Positions 14,789 to 24,940 of a stretch of DNA of 37,859 bases are shown here, one piece after another. Source of the stretch: Ralstonia sp. ASV6 (lineage in GTDB: Bacteria; Pseudomonadota; Gammaproteobacteria; Burkholderiales; Burkholderiaceae); NCBI RefSeq assembly GCF_016429285.1, contig NZ_JAELUI010000046.1, forward strand, positions 1-37,859. Direction: 5' to 3'. The notes below the pieces were generated by a model. That model made no database searches, was not told where the DNA came from, and was given only the letters and a program-made list of their open reading frames with translations. The position numbers and the translations under genes were made by a program. Positions within the stretch are counted from its first letter, which is position 1. Every line of letters starts with the position of its first letter.

Positions 14789-16123
14789 ATGCACCAACCC
14801 TCCCAAGAACACGCGATGGCGCATGGCGCTTCGCAGTCGGTGGTGCAATCATCGACGGCCCGTCACTGGATCAACGCCTACACGGTACGCAGGGGCAGCC
14901 AGATCACGCTGTGCCTGTCGCTGCTGATCTTCGCCCTGGGCGCGTGGGTGACGAACGGTTTCACCGATGCACGCATCACCGGGCCGGCGTCGGACTTCTC
15001 CGTGTTCTGGGGCGCCTCGCACATCGCGCTGCACAGCCACCCACTGCACGCCTACGACATCGACAAGATCATGGCGGTGATCAACCAGTACGGCACGCTG
15101 GAAGCCGGCACCGAGCGCATCCTGCCCTGGCTCTACCCGCCGACCTTCCTGTTGCTGGTGTTGCCGCTGTCGTTGCTGCCGCTGTGGCCGAGCTACCTGC
15201 TGTTCATGCTGGCCACCGGGCTGTTCTACGTGAAGGCCACCCTCGGGCTGCTGGGCCGTCAGGTCAACTCACGCCAGCATGCGTGGATGTCGATAGTCGG
15301 TTCGCCGGCGGTGTTCGTGACGGTGTTGATGGGGCAGAATTCCCTGCTCACTGCCGGGCTGGCCGCAACCGCTGTCGCGTGGCTCGACAAGCGCCCGGTG
15401 CTGGCAGGTGTTGCCATCGGCCTGCTTGCCATCAAGCCGCAGTTGGCCATGCTGTTTCCCGTCGTGCTGCTCATCACGCGCGCCTGGAAGACGCTGGCCA
15501 GCGCGGCCGTCACCGCCGTGGTGTTCACCGCCGTCAGCATTGCAGTGTGCGGCTGGGACACGGTGCCGGCCTTCTTCCACAACGCGCATTGGGCCGAGAC
15601 CAATCTGGTCGAACATGGCGGCACTGCCTGGTACGTCATGCCGACGTTCCTGGCTGCGGCGCGTGCCGCCGGTTTTGGCGTAAAGCTGGCCTATGTCATC
15701 CAGATGACCATGGCCGTGCTGGCAGTGATCACCACAGCGTATGTCTGGCGCCGCAGTAACGACAGCGGCTTGCGTATCGCCGTGCTGGCCACGGGCACGC
15801 TGCTCATTTCACCCTACGTGCGCGCCTATGAGCTGACCTGGCTTGTCGTTGCCATTGCGGGCTACGTGAGCCACGGCATCCGGTTCGGGCTGTCGGGCAC
15901 CGAGCGCACGCTGCTCGTCGCGGCATGGCTGCTGCCAGTGTTTGAGTTCACCAACCCGCTGTTCCATCTGCCACAGGTCGGGCCGTTCTTCTTCGTTGCC
16001 GTGATGGCGCTGATTGTGCAGCGCGTGCGCCAGCACAACGCAGCCCGTGCCGCCAGCATGCCGCCCGAGGTGCCCCTTGCGCGTCGCATGCCAGTGCAGA
16101 CCAGCGTGCACGTCTCCGGATAA
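14789..16123 (+). CDS. GT87-type (DUF2029) polytopic glycosyltransferase
   Basis: This 444-residue integral membrane protein has about ten hydrophobic segments. After the first helix it has the periplasmic-loop motif G-P-A-S-D-F-S-V-F-W-G-A-S (Asp69), the position of the catalytic Asp in GT-C enzymes of the GT87/mannosyltransferase family, and then L-Y-P-P-T-F. Further signature segments are M-G-Q-N-S-L and I-K-P-Q-L-A-M-L-F-P. Such enzymes transfer a sugar from a polyprenyl-phosphate donor on the periplasmic side. It follows tadG by 32 nt with GGGGAAA before the ATG and is followed by genes for donor synthesis and flipping, so I infer it glycosylates a Tad-pilus or envelope acceptor. Confidence 0.85.
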   Translation: MHQPSQEHAMAHGASQSVVQSSTARHWINAYTVRRGSQITLCLSLLIFALGAWVTNGFTDARITGPASDFSVFWGASHIALHSHPLHAYDIDKIMAVINQYGTLEAGTERILPWLYPPTFLLLVLPLSLLPLWPSYLLFMLATGLFYVKATLGLLGRQVNSRQHAWMSIVGSPAVFVTVLMGQNSLLTAGLAATAVAWLDKRPVLAGVAIGLLAIKPQLAMLFPVVLLITRAWKTLASAAVTAVVFTAVSIAVCGWDTVPAFFHNAHWAETNLVEHGGTAWYVMPTFLAAARAAGFGVKLAYVIQMTMAVLAVITTAYVWRRSNDSGLRIAVLATGTLLISPYVRAYELTWLVVAIAGYVSHGIRFGLSGTERTLLVAAWLLPVFEFTNPLFHLPQVGPFFFVAVMALIVQRVRQHNAARAASMPPEVPLARRMPVQTSVHVSG

Positions 16124-16177
16124 CCAACGACAGACCAACCATAGGTCTGCGCTCTAGCAACAACATTGGGGGAAGTC

Positions 16178-17245
16178 ATGCAACCGAATCATCAAGGTCA
16201 TCACGACACACCACTGCTCTCGCTGGTGGTGCCGTTCTATAACGAGAGCCTGGCCATCGACGCGTTCTTCGCACGCGTAGTGCCGATTCTCGAATCCATT
16301 GCGGATGTGCATTTCGAGATCGTGTGCGTCAACGACGGCAGCGCGGACGACACACTCGCCCGGCTCATCGCGGTCTCGCACGTTGATGCGCGCGTGCGCG
16401 TGATCGATCTCACGCGCAACTTCGGCAAGGAAGCCGCGCTCACTGCTGGGCTGGATGAAGCAATGGGCGATGCCGTCATTCCCATCGATGCCGACCTGCA
16501 AGACCCGCCTGAGCTGATCCCCACGCTGGTTGCGCACTGGCACCGAGGCGCGGAAGTCGTGCTCGCCCAGCGCAGCAGCCGCGCATGCGACCCATGGCTC
16601 AAGCGCGTGACGGCCAAAGCCTACTACCGCATCCACAATCGGCTCTCCGACCTGAAACTGCCCGAAAACGTGGGGGACTTCCGCCTGATGGACCGCGTGG
16701 TCGTCAACGCGATCAAGCAACTGCCCGAGCGGCACCGCTTCATGAAGGGGCTGTTTGCGTGGGTGGGCTACACCACGGTGGTGGTGCAGTACGAACGCGA
16801 ACCGCGCAGCGCCGGGCAGTCCAAGTTCTCGGGCTGGCGCCTGTGGAACTTCGCACTGGAAGGCATCACCAGCTTCAGCACGCTGCCGCTGCGCAGCTGG
16901 ACTTACCTGGGTGCGATGATCGCGTCGCTGGCCTTCTTCTATGGCGCGTACATCATCGCGCGCACGTTGGTCTTTGGTGTGGATGTGCCGGGCTATGCGT
17001 CAGTGCTGTCACTGCTGCTCTTTTTCGGCGGCCTGCAGCTGATCGGCCTGGGCGTGGTGGGCGAGTACATCGGCCGCATCTACGACGAGGCCAAGGGGCG
17101 CCCGATCTACCTCGTCAAGCGCCGCTACCAGGTGCGCCGCCCACGCGAGCGTGTCTTGGGCAACCGCGATGTGATCTCCCTGGCCAGCGTGAAGCTGCGC
17201 ATGGCGCAGAGCGATCGTCAGCGCGCCCACGCTGGCCGGCGCTAA
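16178..17245 (+). CDS. GtrB-like polyprenyl-phosphate glycosyltransferase (GT2)
   Basis: The product has 355 residues. The GT-A domain shows V-V-P-F-Y-N-E-S at the N-terminus, V-N-D-G-S-A-D-D-T and D-L-T-R-N-F-G-K-E-A-A-L-T-A-G-L, and the metal-binding D-A-D-L-Q-D-P motif. Two C-terminal transmembrane helices (about 245-310) end in G-E-Y-I-G-R-I-Y-D-E-A-K-G-R-P. This is the DPM1/GtrB layout: it makes undecaprenyl-phosphate-sugar from a nucleotide sugar at the cytoplasmic face. The ATG at 16178 has GGGGGAAG just upstream. The sugar cannot be told from sequence. Confidence 0.92.
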   Translation: MQPNHQGHHDTPLLSLVVPFYNESLAIDAFFARVVPILESIADVHFEIVCVNDGSADDTLARLIAVSHVDARVRVIDLTRNFGKEAALTAGLDEAMGDAVIPIDADLQDPPELIPTLVAHWHRGAEVVLAQRSSRACDPWLKRVTAKAYYRIHNRLSDLKLPENVGDFRLMDRVVVNAIKQLPERHRFMKGLFAWVGYTTVVVQYEREPRSAGQSKFSGWRLWNFALEGITSFSTLPLRSWTYLGAMIASLAFFYGAYIIARTLVFGVDVPGYASVLSLLLFFGGLQLIGLGVVGEYIGRIYDEAKGRPIYLVKRRYQVRRPRERVLGNRDVISLASVKLRMAQSDRQRAHAGRR

Positions 17246-17289
17246 CGCGTCGCCAGGCGGCACGCAATGCAGGCGAGCAAGGAGACATC

Positions 17290-17736
17290 ATGCGGCCAGC
17301 ACAACCCAGCAGCGCAGACACATTCGCGGCCGGACTCCCCCGCGCCATCGCACGCCGACTGCCAGACCCCATGGCAATCGTGCGTGTGCTGCGCTTCGGG
17401 GTATCCGGCGTGGCGGCTACCGGCGTGCACGTCGCCATTGCAACCACGCTCATCAACGGCTTCTCCACGACACAGGTCACGGCCAATGGCGTGGCGTTCG
17501 TCTGCGCCAATGTGTGCTCCTACCTGCTCAATGCGCTGTGGAGCTTCTCAGCCAAACCGGGCGGCGCAAACTTTCTGCGCTTCTACTGCGTTTCGCTGTT
17601 CGGGCTCGCGCTTACACTGTCAATCTCATGGCTCGCGCAGACGGTGGGGCTCAGCTACTGGGCGGGCCTGCTGTGCATTCTGGCGGTCGTGCCGCCAATC
17701 ACCTTCGTCCTGCATCGGTTCTGGACATTCCGATAG
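17290..17736 (+). CDS. GtrA-family polyprenyl-phosphate-sugar flippase
   Basis: This 148-residue protein has four predicted membrane helices. It starts its GtrA domain with V-L-R-F-G-V-S-G-V-A-A-T-G-V-H and ends with the diagnostic H-R-F-W-T-F-R. The conserved N-A-L-W-S-F lies in the middle. GtrA proteins are thought to flip undecaprenyl-phosphate-sugar to the periplasm for a GT-C enzyme. AAGGAG precedes the ATG at 17290. It is the last gene of the pilus run and converges on the M48 gene. Between them is only a weak AACGG/CCGTT hairpin (17764-17777). Confidence 0.88.
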   Translation: MRPAQPSSADTFAAGLPRAIARRLPDPMAIVRVLRFGVSGVAATGVHVAIATTLINGFSTTQVTANGVAFVCANVCSYLLNALWSFSAKPGGANFLRFYCVSLFGLALTLSISWLAQTVGLSYWAGLLCILAVVPPITFVLHRFWTFR

Positions 17737-17817
17737 CCACGCGATCGATCTCGCACAAACAACAACGGCTATCCGTTAGGAATGGCCGCTGCTTCTAACG
17801 ATGCAGATGCAGAGAGA

Positions 17818-18900
17818 TCAGTTGGTGTCCGCGCCCGAAGCACCGTGCGTGCGGTCAAAGCGGCGCAGCGTGTCGATACGCTCACGCGTGAGCGGGTGGG
17901 AGGAGAAGAACGCCGAGGCGTCATCATCGCTGGTGGTGCCGGACTTCTTCGCGTCATCAGCCTTGCGCGTGCCGCCATGCGTGTCTTCCAGCGCCTGCAG
18001 CACATCTGCAAACGCACCGACAGACAGACCGTTGTCCTGCAGCAGTTGCGCAGCGTAGTGGTCTGCATCGCGCTCGTAGTCACGCGAATAGCGCAGCGTG
18101 AGCATCGCTGCCGGCACGCCCGACAAGATGGTCGACACATCGCCAAAGAGCAGCGCTGCCGTCGCTCCAATGGCAGAGGACTGAATCAGCTGGCGCAGGC
18201 CGTGGCGATACTCGACGTGCCCTGCCTCGTGCGCCAGCACACCCGTGAGGCCATCACCCTCGCCCACCAGCTTGACCAGCGCATCGGTCACGATGATGTC
18301 GCCGCCGGGCAGCGCGAATGCGTTGGCGCCCAAGGAGCCCGCATCCCGAAAGACGATGTTGTAGGTATGCGTGGCCTGCGGTGCGCGCAGGGCCGCAAAG
18401 CGTGCGCGAATGCGCGCCTGCTGCGCCTCCGGCAGCTTGCTGGGCTTAAGCCAGCGCTCGTCCAGCGCGCGCAGCGTACCGCGCCCGAGCTGCAGTTCCA
18501 CGCGCTGGGGCACCATGCTTGCGACCACCTTGGCGCCCCATGGCAGGCCGTAGCGATAGCCGATCACCAGCACCAGCACCGTCACGATCAGCGCACCCAG
18601 CGCCAGCTTCCAGCTGTTCTGCGCACGCACCACCAGACCTTCTTGATGACCGGTGCGCTGCAGCAGCGTGTTGAGCGCCGCCTGCTCCGCCGGGTCGGCA
18701 ATCTCGCAGAAGGCGCCGTCTTCAAACGTGATCAGGCGCGGCGCATGCTTGACGCGCTCCGACACGCGCAGCGTCGGCAGTGCTGCACGGCGCAACAGCG
18801 TACCGTCGGTGTCGAACAGCGCCGCCTCGCCCGCCTCGACGGCAAGACGCACGGGTTGCGCGCGCGAGGTTCGGCCGTCGAAGTAGGTGGCGAGAATCAT
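17818..18900 (-). CDS. M48-family membrane metallopeptidase
   Basis: The product has 360 residues. An N-terminal cytoplasmic part of about 95 residues is followed by a membrane helix at about 99-117. The peptidase domain follows, with H-E-A-G-H at 224-228 (zinc ligands and catalytic Glu) and the third ligand in Y-E-R-D-A-D-H-Y (about Glu276). N-A-F-A-L-P-G-G-D-I-I-V-T-D upstream of the active site is typical of Oma1/HtpX-like M48 enzymes. The catalytic domain is probably periplasmic and serves envelope protein quality control. It starts 21 nt after the DUF898 gene, indicating an operon. Confidence 0.9.
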   Translation of the reverse strand: MILATYFDGRTSRAQPVRLAVEAGEAALFDTDGTLLRRAALPTLRVSERVKHAPRLITFEDGAFCEIADPAEQAALNTLLQRTGHQEGLVVRAQNSWKLALGALIVTVLVLVIGYRYGLPWGAKVVASMVPQRVELQLGRGTLRALDERWLKPSKLPEAQQARIRARFAALRAPQATHTYNIVFRDAGSLGANAFALPGGDIIVTDALVKLVGEGDGLTGVLAHEAGHVEYRHGLRQLIQSSAIGATAALLFGDVSTILSGVPAAMLTLRYSRDYERDADHYAAQLLQDNGLSVGAFADVLQALEDTHGGTRKADDAKKSGTTSDDDASAFFSSHPLTRERIDTLRRFDRTHGASGADTN

Positions 18901-18921
18901 GGGCGTGACCTTCCGGCGCGC

Positions 18922-19998
18922 TTACAGCGCGATGTCGATGTCGTACCAGTCCACCGCAGCGTCGCCCAGCGCGCTTACCTTGGTGGTTTCGCCTGCCACG
19001 AAGGTGTCGAGCGAACCGGCCGCAAACAGCGTCACCGAGTCAAGCTTGTAGCGCAACGTACGCACGCGCGCAAACGGCGTGAACAGGCCAATGGTGATGG
19101 CAATCAGCACCGCGTTCGACACGTAGATCCAGAACAGCTTGCCGGCCGCCACTTGGCTCTGGAAGCGATGCGGGCCCAGCGTGGTGTGGTTCCACACCAC
19201 GTTCTGCAGGCGCGACATGAAGTACGGTGCCAGGAACAGCATCGCCAAGTACATCAGCACCACGGCAATGGCGATACCGATGGCGGCGCTAGCGTTGTTG
19301 GCACCCTTGCTGAACGAAATACCGGTCAGAAGAATCAAGGCACCCGCTGCTACGACGGCGAGCAGCGCCAACCCGAACGTGCGCAGATACACGCCATAGA
19401 AGTTGCCCGGCGTGCCCGAAAAATCGAAGGGCGTGGTGCCAAAGCGCGTGTTGCGATGCTGATACCGCTTGAAGCGCTGGTGCGCCAGCGGCGCCAGCAG
19501 GTACGCGGTGAAGACACTCAGGATCGGCCAGACCAGAAACACCATGTAGCCTTCTGCATCCTTACCCGTGAAGGCGAAACGCAGGCCGCGATAGCTGGAG
19601 TTGGCCATGCGGAAGCGCAGCGAGCGCACCAGCAGCCACGGAAAGGCAGCCGCCAGCAGTGCCAGGAACACCAGCGACAGCACCGGCGAGGAATGGCCGA
19701 GCAGGTTGAACGCCAGTGCCAGCACGAAGATGATCGCGCGACCCTTGAGAATGGCGGTCGGGCTACCGTGATAGTCGAAGCTCGATCCGGCCAACTGCGT
19801 GTTGCGGTAGAAATACTGCATCGTGCGCACCTTCGCCCAGGCCGAGTAGATGCCCAGCGTGACGATGGTCAGCAGCAGGTTGACGATCCAGATACGGAAG
19901 TATTCCGAGCCGCTGCCGATAAAGCGCATCCGCAAGGGTTGCGGGGCAGCCGGAGCCTGGGCGCCGCCCAGGACGGGCTCGCGTGCGATGTCGTTCAT
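18922..19998 (-). CDS. DUF898 (YjgN-like) polytopic membrane protein
   Basis: This 358-residue inner-membrane protein has about six to eight hydrophobic segments. It has two related halves, each opening with an aromatic F-x-G/W-x-Y-F-like strand followed by N-L-L-L-T-I-V-T-L-G-I-Y-S-A-W-A-K-V-R. The W-A-K-V-R and T-P-F-A-R-V-R-T-L-R-Y segments are hallmarks of DUF898. The function is unknown. It is paired with an M48 peptidase gene, a linkage that recurs in proteobacteria. Confidence 0.88.
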   Translation of the reverse strand: MNDIAREPVLGGAQAPAAPQPLRMRFIGSGSEYFRIWIVNLLLTIVTLGIYSAWAKVRTMQYFYRNTQLAGSSFDYHGSPTAILKGRAIIFVLALAFNLLGHSSPVLSLVFLALLAAAFPWLLVRSLRFRMANSSYRGLRFAFTGKDAEGYMVFLVWPILSVFTAYLLAPLAHQRFKRYQHRNTRFGTTPFDFSGTPGNFYGVYLRTFGLALLAVVAAGALILLTGISFSKGANNASAAIGIAIAVVLMYLAMLFLAPYFMSRLQNVVWNHTTLGPHRFQSQVAAGKLFWIYVSNAVLIAITIGLFTPFARVRTLRYKLDSVTLFAAGSLDTFVAGETTKVSALGDAAVDWYDIDIAL

Positions 19999-20135
19999 CT
20001 GTTTTCCCTTCCCTGTGTTGTTGTCGTGCCCGCTCAGAAACAGAGGCTCGCGGGTGGGCCGATTGTAGCGAAGCCTGCCGCAATGCAGCGTTAACGGCGC
20101 GTTAACAAATCAGGGACGAAAACAGTCATGCATAT

Positions 20136-20177
20136 AACAAAAAACCCCGTAGGCTTGCACCCACGGGGTTTTTTGTT
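20136..20177 (-). terminator. Strong bidirectional rho-independent terminator after groEL
   Basis: A 15-bp stem (20136-20150 with 20163-20177) contains AAAAAACCCCGT and ACGGGGTTTTTT around a 12-nt loop. A T run follows on either strand. It lies about 55 nt past the groEL stop codon on the minus strand and separates groESL from the DUF898-M48 pair. Confidence 0.92.
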
Positions 20178-20230
20178 TGGAACAACCGCCGGAAGAACCA
20201 GCGGCCGGGCCGAGTTGCCGGACTGGCAAA

Positions 20231-22268
<2,038 letters not shown>

Positions 22269-22358
22269 ACAAACTCCTCAATGCAAAGTGAGTGTTTATT
22301 CACAAAACGCGCCGCAGAGCGCGGCGCTTCGGTCAAGCTTTCGGGGGCGGAGGCGTTG

Positions 22359-22385
22359 TTAGCACTCCAGCCCGGCGAGTGCTAA
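22359..22385 (-). promoter_or_regulatory. CIRCE operator (HrcA binding site) of groESL
   Basis: TTAGCACTC-N9-GAGTGCTAA is a perfect match to the CIRCE consensus with the canonical 9-nt spacer (22368-22376). HrcA repressor binds CIRCE and is released on heat or protein-folding stress. The element covers the predicted transcription start. Confidence 0.98.
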
Positions 22386-22413
22386 TTATAGGGACGGGGT
22401 ATTACGATTTCAA
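22385..22413 (-). promoter_or_regulatory. groESL promoter (sigma-70, with possible overlapping sigma-32)
   Basis: On the minus strand, TTGAAA (22408-22413) and TATAAT (22385-22390) are separated by exactly 17 bp. The -35 lies in CTTGAAA, and CCCTATAA ends the spacer and -10, at 14 bp spacing, so a sigma-32 holoenzyme might also use it (consensus CTTGAAA / CCCCATNT, 6 of 8 in the -10). The last base of the -10 touches CIRCE. Confidence 0.88.
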
Positions 22414-22446
22414 GAATGGGGAATGCCCGATGTCGGTTGTCGAGAT

Positions 22447-22484
22447 TCACTCAATCTGGAACTTTGGTCACTCAATTTGGAACT
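22447..22484. repeat. Two tandem imperfect 17-bp repeats, possible IS end remnant
   Basis: TCACTCAATCTGGAACT (22447-22463) and TCACTCAATTTGGAACT (22468-22484) differ at one base and repeat with a 21-bp period. Multiple short direct repeats near the tip are typical of IS21-family element ends, and the sequence style is reminiscent of them, but no istA/istB gene is present. They lie about 35 bp upstream of the groES -35 box. Confidence 0.45.
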
Positions 22485-22622
22485 GCTCGAGGCAGCCGCG
22501 TCGGCTTTTGAACAATAATCCCTTATAAATCAATTGCTTACGATGCATCAGATGATCACTACCCTGGCCGGGCGTCCGCTTGGCACGACGCTCCTGACCC
22601 ACAAACCATACCGGGTTACCCC

Positions 22623-22648
22623 AAAAAAAAGGCCCGCGAACGCGAGCC
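22623..22648 (-). terminator. Rho-independent terminator after the dioxygenase gene
   Basis: On the minus strand GGCTCGC-GTTC-GCGGGCC (one G-U pair) is followed directly by eight T. It lies about 220 nt past the extradiol dioxygenase stop and would end the azoR-dehalogenase-like-dioxygenase transcript. Confidence 0.8.
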
Positions 22649-22868
22649 CTACCGAATAGACACGGAACAACCAGCGTAGCGGGACACAACCTCACACCAT
22701 GCCGCCTATAGCCGCCCGGTGATCTCTCCGTCACCCAGATCACTTCTGTTCAATCTGACGCTCCCCCGGGTAGCGACCTCCTGCTGTATCAGCTCATCGT
22801 GAAGGAGCCAAAGAACGTTCAGTGCGGCAACTCCAACCCATATGGGCTGGCCGCACACCGCCGCAAAC

Positions 22869-23807
22869 TCAGTTTGACACCGCAGACTGGACAATCGCCT
22901 CACGCGGTCGGGCGCCGTCTTCCAAGTTCCGCAGCCCAGCGTGCCCCCATGACATCCCCGGACGCAAGACGTAGCTCTCCACCGTCAGGTTTTGCGGATC
23001 AACGGTCCGAAGATCCCAACCGTATTCAATGAACCAGCGGGACGGGTTGCGGAAGTAGAAGGACACCGACTGATCATTGGGGTGGCGACCGATGCCGGTG
23101 GCAGCAATCTCGCGCTGCTGGCACAGGTCGTACGTGGTTCCGATGTCGTCGAGCGAATTGGTTTCGAAGAAAACATGTTGAATCTTCCGGGGCGCCGGAG
23201 GATAGAAGATCAGCGCCATGGAATGATGTCGTGCGTTGCAATGGAGGAACACGGCCAACGGCACGCCCTCTGGGCTCACCACCCAATCGGAAATCCCAAA
23301 ACCTAGTGTGCGCACATAGAAATCTGCCACGGCTTTGATATCCGAGGTGACATACAACACGACGTGACCAAGCCCGAGGTCGGCCGTCTTGAAGCCGGTC
23401 AGGGCCCGCGTCGGCATAAAGCGCGGATTAAAGACCACCTCGTTCCCGACGGTCAGCTCCATGCGCACACCGGTGTGAGGACAGGTGAAATGCGCGAGTT
23501 CAAGCACACGCCGCTCCGCTAGCTCTGACGGCGTACCTGGCAAGACTTTGACGCCGGCTCGGTCAAGATTGGCGGCCACCACCTCCAGCGCCTCGTGGTT
23601 CGCCACTTCCCAGCCGATGTACGCAATATCATCCGATTCCCCTGGATGAATGCTTAGCCGGTGATGGCGCTCGTCGGCACGCAGATAAATCAAGTTGTCG
23701 GAACTCTCGCGGCCGAGCTCCATCCCGAGGACCTCGGGTCCGTACTTGCGCCACGAATCCATGTCAGATGCGTGCGCCCCCACGTAGGCTAATTTGGAAA
23801 CCTTCAT
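22869..23807 (-). CDS. Type I extradiol ring-cleavage dioxygenase (VOC fold, BphC-like)
   Basis: This 312-residue protein has two vicinal-oxygen-chelate domains (about 1-125 and 145-290), as in 2,3-dihydroxybiphenyl 1,2-dioxygenases. The Fe(II) ligands can be placed: His148 (L-G-H-V-V-L-Y), His211 (Q-H-V-F-F-E) and Glu261 (W-F-I-E-Y-G-W). The catalytic His195 in N-A-R-H-H-S and Tyr251 are also present, so an active meta-cleavage enzyme on a catechol-type substrate is predicted. The substrate is unknown. GAGGAG precedes the ATG. It lies 33 nt after the dehalogenase-like gene. No aromatic hydroxylase, ring-hydroxylating oxygenase or meta-cleavage hydrolase is adjacent. Confidence 0.9.
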   Translation of the reverse strand: MKVSKLAYVGAHASDMDSWRKYGPEVLGMELGRESSDNLIYLRADERHHRLSIHPGESDDIAYIGWEVANHEALEVVAANLDRAGVKVLPGTPSELAERRVLELAHFTCPHTGVRMELTVGNEVVFNPRFMPTRALTGFKTADLGLGHVVLYVTSDIKAVADFYVRTLGFGISDWVVSPEGVPLAVFLHCNARHHSMALIFYPPAPRKIQHVFFETNSLDDIGTTYDLCQQREIAATGIGRHPNDQSVSFYFRNPSRWFIEYGWDLRTVDPQNLTVESYVLRPGMSWGHAGLRNLEDGARPREAIVQSAVSN

Positions 23808-23840
23808 TGCAGAACTCCTCGCGTCTCTGAATGGGTGCGT

Positions 23841-24737
23841 TCAGATCCTGTTGTCAGAGCGAACACGTTTGACGAACGCGGCGATTGCAGCGCCGATTTC
23901 GTCCGGGCTGTCTTCTTGCAAAATCTTGCGGCCCTTGACGGTGACTTCGGTCTGGTTCTTCCAGCCGTGAACTTCGTCGCGGATGCGGCCGGTCATGATG
24001 GCGCCTGGGTCACCATTGATCAGCAGCTTGGGCACTGCATCGCTGGCAATCCATGGGCCGTAGCCCGCCATTGCTCGGTGCACATCCGTGAGGTCGGCAT
24101 CCAGCGGCAAGCTGCGCGGCCAGGACAAGGTAGGCCGGCGATCCTCCCCTGCGTGCAGGAACGGGCGCCGATAGACGGTCATCTCGTCTTCTGTCAGGGG
24201 ACGCATGATGGCGGCCGGCAAACGCTGCTCAATGAACAGGTTCTGCTGGAGGACAAGCTCCTCACCAGCAGCCGAGCGCAGTGCCCTGAAAAGGGGTTGT
24301 CCGGGCTCCGGAATATCGGCCCAACTCATGGGCACCGCAACGGCTTCCATATGGACAATCCCCTTGACGCGGTCGCGATTGCGGTTGGCCCAGTCAAAGC
24401 CGAGGGTGGCACCCCAGTCGTCCAGCACTAGGATGATGTCGTCGCCTAGGTCAAGCGCATCCCACAGAGCGAACAGATGTTCTCTGTGCTGCGCGTAGCT
24501 GTAGTTGCTGGGGTCGGCTGGTTCAACTTTCTGCGAAGCGCCCATCCCGATCAGGTCGGCAGCAACGAGCCGCCCGAGCCCTTCAAGATGAGGCATGACA
24601 TTGCGCCACACATACGAAGACGTAGGCTGTCCGTGCTGAAAGACAATGGCGGAGCCGCGGCCTTCGTCGAGATAGGCCATCTTGCGACCTTGAATCTCAC
24701 GAAACTTAGGCTCGGCGTAGGGTTGTGTTCCGATCAT
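23841..24737 (-). CDS. Haloalkane dehalogenase family alpha/beta hydrolase lacking the catalytic His
   Basis: The product has 298 residues and is collinear with LinB/DhaA-type (HLD-II) dehalogenases: F-Q-H-G-x-P-T-S-S-Y-x-W-R-N, D-W-G-x-x-L-G-F-D-W-A, M-E-A-V-A, the E-E-L-V-L-Q cap, S-W-P-R and [12 protein letters not shown]. The nucleophile Asp107, halide-binding Trp108 and catalytic acid Glu131 are kept. The catalytic base (LinB His272) is Lys271 (codon at 23925-23927), the second halide ligand Asn38 is Gln37, and the His before the nucleophile is Asp106. The canonical hydrolysis of the alkyl-enzyme ester should therefore not work, and the real activity is unknown. The ATG at 24737 has no clear Shine-Dalgarno. 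It probably belongs to the azoR transcript. Confidence 0.88.
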   Translation of the reverse strand: MIGTQPYAEPKFREIQGRKMAYLDEGRGSAIVFQHGQPTSSYVWRNVMPHLEGLGRLVAADLIGMGASQKVEPADPSNYSYAQHREHLFALWDALDLGDDIILVLDDWGATLGFDWANRNRDRVKGIVHMEAVAVPMSWADIPEPGQPLFRALRSAAGEELVLQQNLFIEQRLPAAIMRPLTEDEMTVYRRPFLHAGEDRRPTLSWPRSLPLDADLTDVHRAMAGYGPWIASDAVPKLLINGDPGAIMTGRIRDEVHGWKNQTEVTVKGRKILQEDSPDEIGAAIAAFVKRVRSDNRI

Positions 24738-24940
24738 TTTTGGTTAGGGCTCGTAATGAAATGGAGGACACGGAGCGAAGCGCCAATGAAGACGACAGCC
24801 TTCAAGAACCGCATCGGAGCGACACCCGCTTAATCTCGGCCAGTTGACCAAAACGGAAACGCAAGGCTGTCATCACGCTCATCAATGGATCGCGATACAT
24901 TTGCTCGCCGGCATCGGCCTCCGCAGCACCAACCGCAGAT

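Larger units (their letters stand above)
22414..22868. other. Junction region between groESL promoter and accessory block
   Basis: These 455 bases have no gene I can support. They contain two tandem repeats (22447-22484), an AT-richer patch (22505-22545), and a strong minus-strand terminator (22623-22648) that ends the dioxygenase operon. Short minus-strand frames (22468-22743 and 22706-22903) exist but resemble no family I recognise and may be remnants. Confidence 0.6.

Noticed and set aside
17782..20094. A 770-codon plus-strand open frame
   Set aside because: It is exactly antisense to the M48 and DUF898 genes, which have clear family motifs and good start sites. The plus-strand translation is Arg/Gln/His-rich low-complexity typical of GC-rich shadow frames.
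24738..24940. A short minus-strand frame between azoR and the dehalogenase-like gene
   Set aside because: It overlaps the azoR end in another frame and resembles nothing. I treat it as an untranslated spacer in the operon.
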